Source of the DNA: JANXUR01 sp038229415
Lineage (GTDB): Bacteria > Acidobacteriota > Terriglobia > Terriglobales > Acidobacteriaceae
Assembly (NCBI GenBank): GCA_038229415.1
Contig: JBBROM010000002.1
Span: 186,001 to 250,000 of the forward strand
DNA length: 64,000 bases
Direction: 5' to 3'
Shown here: positions 25,675-37,790 of the stretch, piece after piece
Position numbering within the stretch: the first letter of the stretch is position 1
Layout: every line of letters begins with the position of its first letter
Program-made: the position numbers and the translations under genes
The notes under the pieces: model-generated
What the model was told of the DNA's origin: nothing
Database searches by the model: none
Seen by the model: the letters and a program-made list of their open reading frames with translations, nothing else

Positions 25675-26820
25675 TTGGAATTTTCGTGGAATGAAGAGCA
25701 GTTGGCGTTTCGCAAGGAAGTCATCCGGTTTGCCCAGCAGGAACTGAATGATGACATGATCGAGCGCGACAAGAATGAAGAGTTCTGGTTCAAAGGCTGG
25801 AAGAAGGCCGCGCAGTTCGGCATTCATGGCCTGTGCATTCCTACCGAGTGGGGCGGAGGCGGAGCCGACATTCTTACCACCGCGATGGCGCTCGAAGCCC
25901 TCGGTTACGGCTGCCGCGACAATGGCCTGATCTTTTCCATCAACGCGCATATGTGGAGCGCAGAGATTCCGCTGCTGCAATTTGGCACCGAAGATCAGAA
26001 GAAGCGCTACCTGCCCAAGCTGGTGAGCGGTGAGTGGATCGGCGTCCACGCCATGACCGAGCCGATGTCGGGGTCGGACACATTTTCCATGAAGAGCCGC
26101 GTCGTGAAGCAAGGCGACAAGTACATCATCAACGGCACCAAAACGTTCATCACCAACGCCACCTATGCGGATTTCGTGATTGCGTTCGCCAATCTCTATC
26201 CGGAAAAGGGCGCGCAGGGGATCACCGGCTTTATCGTCGAGAAGTCGAACCCCGGCATGCAGATCAGCAAGAAGCTGCACAAGATGGGTCTGCGGACTTC
26301 GCCGATGGCGGAAGTCAGCTTTGTGGATTGCGAAGTTCCCGAAGAAAATCGCTTGGGCAAAGAGGGAAGTGGCACGGCGATCTTTACCGCATCCATGGAA
26401 TGGGAGCGTATCTGCATTCTGGCCAGCCATCTGGGCGCGATGCAGCGCATGCTGGAAACCAGCGTGAAGTATGCGGGCGAGCGTCAGCAGTTTGGGCAGG
26501 CGATTGGAAAGTTTCCCGCCATCTCCGACAAGATTGCCGAGATGGATATCCGCATCGAAGCTGGACGCCTGTTGCTCTACAAGGCAGCATGGCTCAAGTC
26601 GCAAGGCCGTCATCCGCTGCGTGAAGCGGCCATTGCCAAGGTCTACATCAGCCAGGCGTGCATTGACAGTGCACTCGATGCCATCCAGATTCACGGTGGC
26701 TACGGCTATATGACGGAGTATCAGATTGAGCGCGAACTGCGCGATGCGATTTCAGGCAAAATCTACTCCGGCACTACAGAGATTCAGAAGAAGATCATCG
26801 CCGGATACCACGGACTGTAA
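25675..26820 (+). CDS. Acyl-CoA-dehydrogenase-fold enzyme, probable aminoacyl-carrier-protein dehydrogenase (PltE/RedW-like)
   Basis: A 381-residue flavoenzyme of the acyl-CoA dehydrogenase fold (FAD-contact motif VHAMTEPMSGSD at 124-135, C-terminal QIHGGYGYMTEYQIERELRDA). The usual catalytic Glu of MCAD-type enzymes, in YEGT, is Ser365 (IYSGTTEIQ). Instead Glu244 in MEWER falls at the place used by isovaleryl-CoA dehydrogenase and by prolyl-carrier-protein dehydrogenases such as PltE and RedW. Together with the ligase and carrier protein that follow, it would oxidise a carrier-bound amino acid, most likely proline to pyrrole-2-carboxyl. The start is TTG with AGGGAGAGAG upstream. An ordinary acyl-CoA dehydrogenase role is the alternative. 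It starts 140 bases after the acetyltransferase. Confidence 0.82.
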   Translation: MEFSWNEEQLAFRKEVIRFAQQELNDDMIERDKNEEFWFKGWKKAAQFGIHGLCIPTEWGGGGADILTTAMALEALGYGCRDNGLIFSINAHMWSAEIPLLQFGTEDQKKRYLPKLVSGEWIGVHAMTEPMSGSDTFSMKSRVVKQGDKYIINGTKTFITNATYADFVIAFANLYPEKGAQGITGFIVEKSNPGMQISKKLHKMGLRTSPMAEVSFVDCEVPEENRLGKEGSGTAIFTASMEWERICILASHLGAMQRMLETSVKYAGERQQFGQAIGKFPAISDKIAEMDIRIEAGRLLLYKAAWLKSQGRHPLREAAIAKVYISQACIDSALDAIQIHGGYGYMTEYQIERELRDAISGKIYSGTTEIQKKIIAGYHGL

Positions 26821-26885
26821 GTCGAGAGCCGCTCTCCCCGCGGCCTGCTCTTTCTACGTGCCCCACCGATTCGTCGCTCACCTCC

Positions 26886-26908
26886 TCTCCCGCCTCATTG
26901 GCGGGAGA
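26886..26908 (+). other. Perfect 9-bp hairpin between dehydrogenase and ligase genes
   Basis: TCTCCCGCC and GGCGGGAGA are perfect inverse complements around a five-base loop (TCATT). It lies in the 110-base gap before the ligase start, with no T run after it. It may be an mRNA-stabilising or processing structure within the operon, or an intergenic repeat; function is not evident. Confidence 0.4.
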
Positions 26909-26931
26909 CTCGCGGAGAACTGTACTAAATC

Positions 26932-28542
26932 ATGGCTTACTTACTGCAACAATATCTAACTGAAAGTGCCCGCCGTTTTCCAGACAAGCCCGCGGTGTGG
27001 GCGCGCAAGCGCACCCTCAGCTACCGAGAGTTGGACGAACGGTCCAATCAGCTGGCGAACTTGTTTCATCAGCGTGGTCTGCAAAAAGGCGATCGCATCG
27101 GCATTTATTTCCCCAAGAACGTGGAGTCGCTGGCCGCCATGTTTGGCGCGCTCAAGGCGGGACTGGTGTATGTGCCGCTCGATCCGCAGGCTCCGTCAGA
27201 CCGTGTCGGCTACATCATCCAGAACTGCGGCATTCGCGCCTTGGTGACGGAAGAAAAACTGCGTCGCGGTTTTGAAGCAGAGTTCCTTGACAGCGTCGAG
27301 TTGACCGTGCTGGTCGGCAATGCATCACCCGAAGCCAAGCATTGGAAATCACCCGAGAGCACGGTTTTGTGGGACGAGCTGGCCGCCTTCCCGGCGGATA
27401 CAGTTCCGCACGTGGACGCCACTACCTGCGACCTCGCCTACATGCTTTACACCTCGGGATCAACGGGCCGTCCCAAGGGCGTGATGCTGACGCACCAAAA
27501 TGCGATCACGTTCGTCAAGTGGTGCGCTGCGGAATTTCAGGTTACCGAAAACGATCGCCTGTCGAACCATGCGCCACTGCACTTTGATCTTTCCGTGTTC
27601 GACGTTTACAACGGCATCAAAGCGGGCGCCACCACTTATCTGATTACGCAAGATTTACTGCTGTTCCCCACCAGCCTCAAAGACTTCATCGAGAAGCAGC
27701 AGATCACCATCTGGTACTCGGTGCCGTCGGCGCTGGTGTTGCTGTTGCAGCATGGACTCACTGCCGAAAAAGCGAAGTCGCTGCGGATCATTCTTTTCGC
27801 AGGTGAAGTGTTTGCCATGAAGTACCTGAAGCAGCTCGCGACGTTGCTGCCCTTCATTGATCTCTACAATCTGTACGGCCCCACGGAAACCAACGTCTGT
27901 ACGTATCACAAGGTGGATCACGCCCGCCTGCCCAGCATGGAACGTCTGCCGATTGGCAAAGCCTGTGCCAATACCGAAGTGTTTGCGCTCGATGACGCGG
28001 GCGTGGCGATTACTCCCGGCTGCGGACGCGAAGGTGATCTCTATGCGCGCGGCCCGTGTGTGACGCCGGGCTACTGGGGCGATCCCGAAAAAACGGCCAA
28101 GATGTGTGTGCCCAATCCGTTCAATCCGCATTGGAACGAGATTATCTACCGCACGGGCGATATCTGCGTGCTCGACGAACTCGGTGACTACTACTTCGTG
28201 GGTCGCCGTGACGCCATGGTCAAAGTTCGCGGCTATCGCATCGAACTCGGCGAAATTGAAGCCGCACTACTGGGTATGGCGGAAGTCAATGAAGCTGCCG
28301 CTGTAGCCATTCCCGACGACGAGGCGGGAAACAAACTCAAAGGCTTTGTGGCACTGCACGAAGGTAGTAGCCTAACTGCCGCGGATTTGCAGTCTCATTG
28401 TGCTCAAAAAATCCCCAAGTATATGATTCCGGAAACCTTTGAGTTGCGGGATGTCTTGCCTAAGACTTCGACGGGCAAGATTGACCGGGTCACCTTGGCG
28501 AAACAGGCTGTAGAGGCTGCCGCCGCCATTGTTGTCAGTTAG
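26932..28542 (+). CDS. Stand-alone amino-acid:carrier-protein ligase, proline-type (PltF/RedM-like)
   Basis: A 536-residue adenylation enzyme that activates an amino acid as AMP ester and loads it on a carrier protein. Core motifs: TSGSTGRPKG (174-183), NHAPLHFDLSVFD (212-224), NLYGPTETNVCTY and YRTGD, with Lys in TSTGKIDR near the end. Aligned by eye to GrsA, the ten pocket residues read DLFYLALVCK. From memory, stand-alone L-prolyl ligases of pyrrole pathways read DLLYLALVCK, so nine of ten agree. This makes L-proline the first-choice substrate. The carrier protein gene is 66 bases downstream. A D-alanine ligase (DltA) label would be the default annotation but no dlt genes are present. Confidence 0.85.
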   Translation: MAYLLQQYLTESARRFPDKPAVWARKRTLSYRELDERSNQLANLFHQRGLQKGDRIGIYFPKNVESLAAMFGALKAGLVYVPLDPQAPSDRVGYIIQNCGIRALVTEEKLRRGFEAEFLDSVELTVLVGNASPEAKHWKSPESTVLWDELAAFPADTVPHVDATTCDLAYMLYTSGSTGRPKGVMLTHQNAITFVKWCAAEFQVTENDRLSNHAPLHFDLSVFDVYNGIKAGATTYLITQDLLLFPTSLKDFIEKQQITIWYSVPSALVLLLQHGLTAEKAKSLRIILFAGEVFAMKYLKQLATLLPFIDLYNLYGPTETNVCTYHKVDHARLPSMERLPIGKACANTEVFALDDAGVAITPGCGREGDLYARGPCVTPGYWGDPEKTAKMCVPNPFNPHWNEIIYRTGDICVLDELGDYYFVGRRDAMVKVRGYRIELGEIEAALLGMAEVNEAAAVAIPDDEAGNKLKGFVALHEGSSLTAADLQSHCAQKIPKYMIPETFELRDVLPKTSTGKIDRVTLAKQAVEAAAAIVVS

Positions 28543-28608
28543 AATTAAGTTTGCCTTTATTTCGCCTGACCGCTTGTGCCATAGCGTAAGGCTTTGATTG
28601 GGAGGAAT

Positions 28609-28878
28609 ATGTCTGGTAGCGATGTAAAGCAGCAGGTTCGCGAGTTTGTTCTGGAAGTGGCGAAGCGCAAGGGTGTGGCCGCGGTGGCCGATGACGACTC
28701 GATCACCGAGAACGGCATTATTGATTCACTGGCCATCTTTCGGTTGGTTTCGTTTCTGGAAGACAACTTCAACGTCCGCGTGGGTGATGAAGAAATTGTG
28801 AACGACAACTTTCAGAGCATCAACGACATCGAACGTTTTGTGTTGGGTAAGCAGGGTAAGGCACCCGCCACGGCTTAG
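28609..28878 (+). CDS. Free-standing peptidyl carrier protein (PltL/RedO-like)
   Basis: An 89-residue acidic carrier protein. The phosphopantetheine site is Ser40 in NGIIDSLAIFRLVSFLE, and NFNVRVGDEEIVNDNFQSIND forms the usual helix 2-3 region. Length and sequence pattern fit the proline-loading carriers PltL and RedO rather than fatty-acid ACP. It lies directly after the ligase, as in the known pyrrole cassettes. ATG 28609 was chosen with AGGA immediately before it; TTG 28594 would add five residues. It would hold the amino acid while the flavoenzyme oxidises it. No 4-phosphopantetheinyl transferase gene is in the window. Confidence 0.88.
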   Translation: MSGSDVKQQVREFVLEVAKRKGVAAVADDDSITENGIIDSLAIFRLVSFLEDNFNVRVGDEEIVNDNFQSINDIERFVLGKQGKAPATA

Positions 28879-28998
28879 CCTCTGAGTTCGGCGTCAGTCC
28901 GCGCTCTGCAAGTAGTACTGATCTGCATGATTAACTATCGAGCGTTCTGCCGTCGCGGTGGTTTCACCAGCGGCAGGGATGGAAAGCATGACTGAGCT

Positions 28999-30861
28999 GT
29001 GAACATTACAACTTCTGGCCGAAGCACAAAACTCGTTACAGAGCGACTCGCAGACTGTGCCGCGAAGTTGCCTGATCGTATTGCCGTCGCCATGGGTGGG
29101 GCGGAGCTTTCCTATGGCGAGCTAGACCGCCGCGCCAACCAACTCGCCCAATATCTGCATCAGCAGGGAGTCGCACCGGGCAGCGTTGTGGGCCTGTGTC
29201 TGCATCGCTCGCTCGATATGGTCGTGGCGGCGCTGGCGATTTTGAAGGCGGGCAGCGCCTATCTGCCGATGGATCCGGCTTATCCAGCGGAGCGGCTGGC
29301 GTACATGCTGAGCGACTCACGAGCCGCAGCTGTTGTTACAGACGACTCATTAGGAGCGCGGTTACCTGCTGGCACGTGGCGCACGGTGGCACTCGACCGC
29401 AGTGCATCTGCGATTGCAGGTCAGCCAGAAGATTCGCTGGCGTTGGAGTTGTCCCCCGAGTCGCTGGCTTATGTGATCTACACCTCAGGCTCCACCGGCT
29501 TGCCTAAGGGAGTGGAGCTGACCCACGCTAACCTCACCCACTTGGTGGACTGGCATCTGGATGCCTTTAGCGTGACCGCGAGTGATCGTGCGGGTCACTT
29601 GGCGGGCCTAGGTTTTGATGCCTCGGTCTGGGAGCTTTGGCCCTATCTTGCCTGCGGCGCGAGCGTACATCTGGCACCCGAGGACGAAGTTCGCAACCGG
29701 GCCGAATCGCTGCGGGACTGGATCGTCGCGCAAAAACTTTCCATCACATTCGTAGCCACGGCCATGGCCGAGCAACTGCTGACACTTCCTTGGCCCGCTG
29801 ATACTGCGTTGCGAACGTTGCTCACCGGAGCCGATGCGCTGCGGATGTTTCCGCCCGTCGGCCTGCCGTTTGTGCTGGTCAATAACTATGGGCCGACCGA
29901 AGCGACCGTGGTCGCTACTTCGGGCGTGATCTCCGCGACCGAACGCCCGGACCGGGTGCCGAGCATCGGCAAAGCCATTGAGGGCGCTACGATTTATTTG
30001 CTCGACGAAAATCAGAAGCCAGTCGAATCCGGCACACTGGGCGAACTCTACGTGGGAGGCAGCGGTGTGGCCAAGGGATATCGCTTCCGTCCCGACCTCA
30101 CCGAAGAGCGCTTTCTACGCGATCCTTTTGCGGCTAACGCTGCTATTAACGCGGGTGGCGAAGCGCGGATGTATCGTACCGGCGACCAGGCCCGCCAGCT
30201 TGCCAATGGCGAATACGCGTTTCTCGGTCGCGTGGATGATCAAGTTAAGATTCACGGCTACCGCATCGAGCCGGGCGAAGTCATCACTGTCTTGAACACG
30301 CATCCTGGCGTGCGCAGCAGCATCGTCGTGGCGCGCGAAGATGGCGGCGAGAAGCGTCTGGTGGCATATGTGGTCGCGCAGGAGGGCATGGCGCTCAACG
30401 ACGCCGGGTTGCGTGGCTATCTGCGTCAGCAGTTGCCCGAGCATCTGGTTCCCGCGCAGTTTGTGCAGATCGCGTCCCTGCCGCTCAACGCGAATGGCAA
30501 AGTGGATCGTAACGTACTGCCCGCGCCTTCGGCGGAGAACCTTATCAAGGACGAGGAGTACGTAGCGCCGCGCAATCCAGTGGAAGAGCGGGTGGCGGCG
30601 ATTCTGGCCACCTTGTTGAGCCTTGACCGCGTGGGCGTTACCGACAACTTTTTTAGCCTTGGCGGACACTCTTTGCTGGGCGCGCAGGTTATCTCACGCG
30701 TGAAAGATACGTTTGGCGTGGACTTAACCTTGCTCACATTGTTCCAGCACCCCACGGTGGCTGGGATGGCAGCAGAGATCGAACGCCAGGTGCGAGAAAA
30801 GATTGAAGGCATGAGTTCGCAAGATCTGATGCGCGTCGCAGCGGAAGCGAGTGGCCGCTAA
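28999..30861 (+). CDS. NRPS A-T didomain, leucine-coded
   Basis: A 620-residue protein with an adenylation domain (about 12-510) and a carrier domain (about 530-600), no condensation domain. Motifs: YTSGSTGLPKG (161-171), FDASVWELWP with Asp207, NNYGPTEATVV, YRTGD, NGKVDR; the carrier site is Ser558 in LGGHSLLGAQ. Pocket residues aligned by eye to GrsA read DAWFLGNVVK, which matches all ten residues of the classical Leu code. The start is GTG, whose bases overlap the stop of a four-codon minicistron (28988-29002) that has the GGA-rich ribosome site. The P450 gene follows four bases after the stop, suggesting oxidation of the carrier-bound leucine. Confidence 0.88.
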   Translation: MNITTSGRSTKLVTERLADCAAKLPDRIAVAMGGAELSYGELDRRANQLAQYLHQQGVAPGSVVGLCLHRSLDMVVAALAILKAGSAYLPMDPAYPAERLAYMLSDSRAAAVVTDDSLGARLPAGTWRTVALDRSASAIAGQPEDSLALELSPESLAYVIYTSGSTGLPKGVELTHANLTHLVDWHLDAFSVTASDRAGHLAGLGFDASVWELWPYLACGASVHLAPEDEVRNRAESLRDWIVAQKLSITFVATAMAEQLLTLPWPADTALRTLLTGADALRMFPPVGLPFVLVNNYGPTEATVVATSGVISATERPDRVPSIGKAIEGATIYLLDENQKPVESGTLGELYVGGSGVAKGYRFRPDLTEERFLRDPFAANAAINAGGEARMYRTGDQARQLANGEYAFLGRVDDQVKIHGYRIEPGEVITVLNTHPGVRSSIVVAREDGGEKRLVAYVVAQEGMALNDAGLRGYLRQQLPEHLVPAQFVQIASLPLNANGKVDRNVLPAPSAENLIKDEEYVAPRNPVEERVAAILATLLSLDRVGVTDNFFSLGGHSLLGAQVISRVKDTFGVDLTLLTLFQHPTVAGMAAEIERQVREKIEGMSSQDLMRVAAEASGR

Positions 30862-30864
30862 CCC

Positions 30865-32148
30865 ATGGCAAGTGTGAGCACGGCGACCCGCGACGCGGAA
30901 CTGAGTCTGTTTAACCTCCTGAATCCTGAGGTGGTGGCGAATCCCTATCCGCTGTTCAAGCGGCTGCGCGAAGAAGACCCCGTGCATTGGGATCCCTATC
31001 TGCACACCTGGGTGGTGACGCGTTACGAAGATGTAACGGCTGTACTCTACGGGTTTTCCGCTGAACGGACGCCAACGCCGCAGCAGTTGCATGAAAAGGG
31101 CCTCGACCATCTGGGGCCGCTGGCCCAGATGATGGTGCGGCTGATGCTGTTCATGGATCCGCCCGACCATACCCGCCTGCGCGGTCTGGCAGCCAAGGCG
31201 TTCACGCCACATCGGGTGGAAAAGCTGCGAGGCTATGTCGAAGACCTGGTAAACAGCCTGCTGGATCGCGTGGAAAAATCCGGCCAGATGGACATGATCG
31301 CCGACCTCGGCGTTCCTGTGCCTGCGCGCGTGACCGGAGAACTGCTGGGAGTGCCGGGGGAAGACGTGACCCAGCTCAAGCAATGGGCGCACGATTTTTC
31401 TGAGATGCTGGGCAACTTCCAGCACAACCCCGACCGCACTCCCCTGATGCTCGAAACCGCCAAGGGCATGGCAGAATACTTCGCCGAGCAGGTGCAAAAG
31501 ATTCGCGACAATCCCGAAACCTACAAGCGCGAAGGCCTGGTGCAGTCGCTGATGGCGGCGGAGATTGATGGCGACCGCCTGACCACCGATGAAGTTGTTT
31601 GCAGCACCATCGTGACCATGCTGGGCGGCATGGAAACCACCACCAACCTGATTGCCAATGGCGTACTCAGCCTGATTCGCAACCGCGATCAGGAAGACAA
31701 GCTGCGCAGCGACATGAGCCTGCTGCCTTCGGCGGTGGAAGAGATGCTGCGCTACGAACCGCCCAGTCAGCACACCGGACGTCTCGCCCCGGAAGATACC
31801 GAAATTGGCGGCAAGATCATTCGCAAGCGGCAAGCCGTAATGGCGGTGATGGCTGCGGGCAACCGCGATCCCGAGCGCTTCCCCGATCCTGACCGTTTCG
31901 ACATCGAGCGCAAAGACAACCGGCATCTTTCTTTCGGATGGGCGCAGCACTTCTGTTTTGGCGCGCCGCTGGCGCGGCTGGAAGGCCAGATCGCGCTACA
32001 GACTCTGCTCAACCGGTTTGAGAATATCCAACTGGCGCCCGGCAAGCTGGAGTGGCGCACCAACTCCGGTCTGCGCGGCCTGAAGGCGATGCCGATCACA
32101 TTCAATCGGGCGGAAAAGACCAGCATAACGGTTGCCACCAAGCTCTAA
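30865..32148 (+). CDS. Cytochrome P450
   Basis: A 427-residue soluble bacterial P450. The haem-ligand loop is FGWAQHFCFGAPLARLE with Cys364; the I helix has GGMETTT with Glu257-Thr258; ExxR is E293-M-L-R296. The start codon lies three bases after the stop of the A-T protein, so both are almost certainly co-translated. P450s in this position often hydroxylate an amino acid held on the adjacent carrier domain, so beta-hydroxylation of leucine is a reasonable hypothesis. Gly in place of the common Ala starts the I-helix motif; this occurs in other P450s. Ferredoxin and reductase partners are not encoded here. Confidence 0.92.
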   Translation: MASVSTATRDAELSLFNLLNPEVVANPYPLFKRLREEDPVHWDPYLHTWVVTRYEDVTAVLYGFSAERTPTPQQLHEKGLDHLGPLAQMMVRLMLFMDPPDHTRLRGLAAKAFTPHRVEKLRGYVEDLVNSLLDRVEKSGQMDMIADLGVPVPARVTGELLGVPGEDVTQLKQWAHDFSEMLGNFQHNPDRTPLMLETAKGMAEYFAEQVQKIRDNPETYKREGLVQSLMAAEIDGDRLTTDEVVCSTIVTMLGGMETTTNLIANGVLSLIRNRDQEDKLRSDMSLLPSAVEEMLRYEPPSQHTGRLAPEDTEIGGKIIRKRQAVMAVMAAGNRDPERFPDPDRFDIERKDNRHLSFGWAQHFCFGAPLARLEGQIALQTLLNRFENIQLAPGKLEWRTNSGLRGLKAMPITFNRAEKTSITVATKL

Positions 32149-32169
32149 TCTCGATTTCCCAGTCGCTAG

Positions 32170-32190
32170 TCTTCAATCTTCAATCTCCAA
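32170..32190. repeat. Three heptamer repeats in the P450-NRPS spacer
   Basis: TCTTCAA, TCTTCAA and TCTCCAA follow one another directly in the 94-base gap before the synthetase. Such short C/T-rich repeats can arise by slippage; no function is evident. Confidence 0.35.
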
Positions 32191-32242
32191 TCTCAGCAAG
32201 AGCAGCAGCGCTGTTTTATAGTGCGTGCTTCCTTTTTTCTTC

Positions 32243-36377
<4,135 letters not shown>

Positions 36378-36388
<11 letters not shown>

Positions 36389-37736
36389 CGTGACCGAAGC
36401 TTCAACGCCAGTCTCTGTACCAGTGTCAGCCGAAATGCTGCCAACCGAACCTCCTCCGGGGAAGCTGCAAAAGCTGCTCCGCTGGGGCACCAAAGGCGGA
36501 TTAGCTGTCCTCGACCAGGGACTGATCTCGGCATCAAACTTCCTGATGGGAATTCTGCTGGGCCGTTGGCTTGAGCCTGCGGAATACGGCGCCTATGCTC
36601 TGGCCTTCAGCATTCTGATGTTCCTGTTGCTGATTTACCAGGCATTGGTGCTGGAGCCGATGGCGGTGTTCAGCGGCGGCGTGTATCACAAGAGTCTGCG
36701 CGGATATTTGCGTTCCCTGCTGGGCATGCACGCAGCGCTTTCGGTCGTTATCGCCTCGGTGCTCGGCATCGCGGCGGCGGCGGCGCACTTCTACTGGAAG
36801 TCGGCGGGAATTCCGGGCGCGCTGCTGGGCGTGACCATCGCTGCTCCCTGCATTCTGCTGTTCTGGCTTACCCGGCGAAGCTACTACATGGAGTTTTCTC
36901 CGGCACGGGCCGCAGCTGGGGCTGGCATCTACTTCGTACTGGTGGCGGGTGGCATTATTGTTGCAGCGCGACTGCACCACATCTCAGCGTTTGTGGCGTA
37001 CGCCCTGATGGCATTCGGTGCCCTGGTCACCAGCTTATATCTCCTGTGGCATCTGAAGGCATCCCTCTCGGCGGACACCGAACCTGCGCCCGCGCGCGCC
37101 GAAGTCTGGCGCAAGCACTGGCAATACGGACGCTGGGCTATTGCGACGCAACTCGCGAACTGGGTGCCGTATTATATGTACTATCCGGTGCTCACCCAAT
37201 TTCAGGGAGTCGCTGCCGCAGGCAGCTTGCGCGCTTTGATGAACCTGTCGTTGCCAATGGAACAGACCCTTACCGCGCTCTCCATCCTTTTCTTGCCGAT
37301 GTCGGCGCGGCGTTACAAGCAGGCTGGCACCAAAGCTGCTGCCGGACTCACCGAGCGTGTTACCGCATTGTTTGTGGGTGGAGCGCTGGCCTACTGGTTC
37401 CTGATTCTGCCTTTCAGTTCGCAGGTGATGAATCTGCTGTACAAGGGCAAGTATCTGGAAGTCACGTGGCTCATTCCGTGGCTGGCGCTGGGGATTACGC
37501 TTTGGGCTGCGTCGTTTGGCCCGGCCATCATTCTGCGCTCCATGGAAGACCCTTCGGCAGTCTTTTATGCGCGGTCGGCTGCGACCGTGCTTTCTGTATT
37601 AGTCGGGGTACCTTTGACGTGGAAATATGGGCTGCTGGGAGTTATGATCAGTCTCATATCAGCCAACGCGGCTTCATTTCTGGTGACGCGCATTCTGCTA
37701 TCCCGCAAAGTGTGGCGAGCGGAGGCCGCGATATAG
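36378..37736 (+). CDS. Wzx-type polysaccharide flippase
   Basis: A 452-residue membrane protein with about twelve to fourteen hydrophobic segments and the polysaccharide-synthase/MOP superfamily start (LDQGLISASNFLMGILLGRWLEPAEYGAYALA). It would flip lipid-linked oligosaccharide across the inner membrane. I chose TTG at 36378 because GGAGG is six bases upstream; this start lies inside the NRPS gene and overlaps it by 11 bases, so synthesis is coupled to the synthetase. The open frame extends further upstream within the NRPS gene, but that part is only out-of-frame NRPS sequence. GTG 36390 and ATG 36435 are alternatives. Confidence 0.87.
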
Positions 37737-37790
37737 ATCCATTCTGGATTTGCAATGGTTCGCGGGTTTCCAGAAAAGTGGGAGTTGGGC

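Noticed and set aside
25636..26694. A 352-codon minus-strand frame across the dehydrogenase gene
   Set aside because: Antisense of clear FAD-enzyme motifs; no domain of its own.
26932..28542. DltA (D-alanine ligase) identity for the stand-alone ligase
   Set aside because: No dltB or dltD neighbours, and the pocket residues and partner dehydrogenase fit a proline/pyrrole cassette better.
30724..31950. A 408-codon minus-strand frame across the P450 gene
   Set aside because: Shadow of the P450 coding sequence, which has all family motifs.
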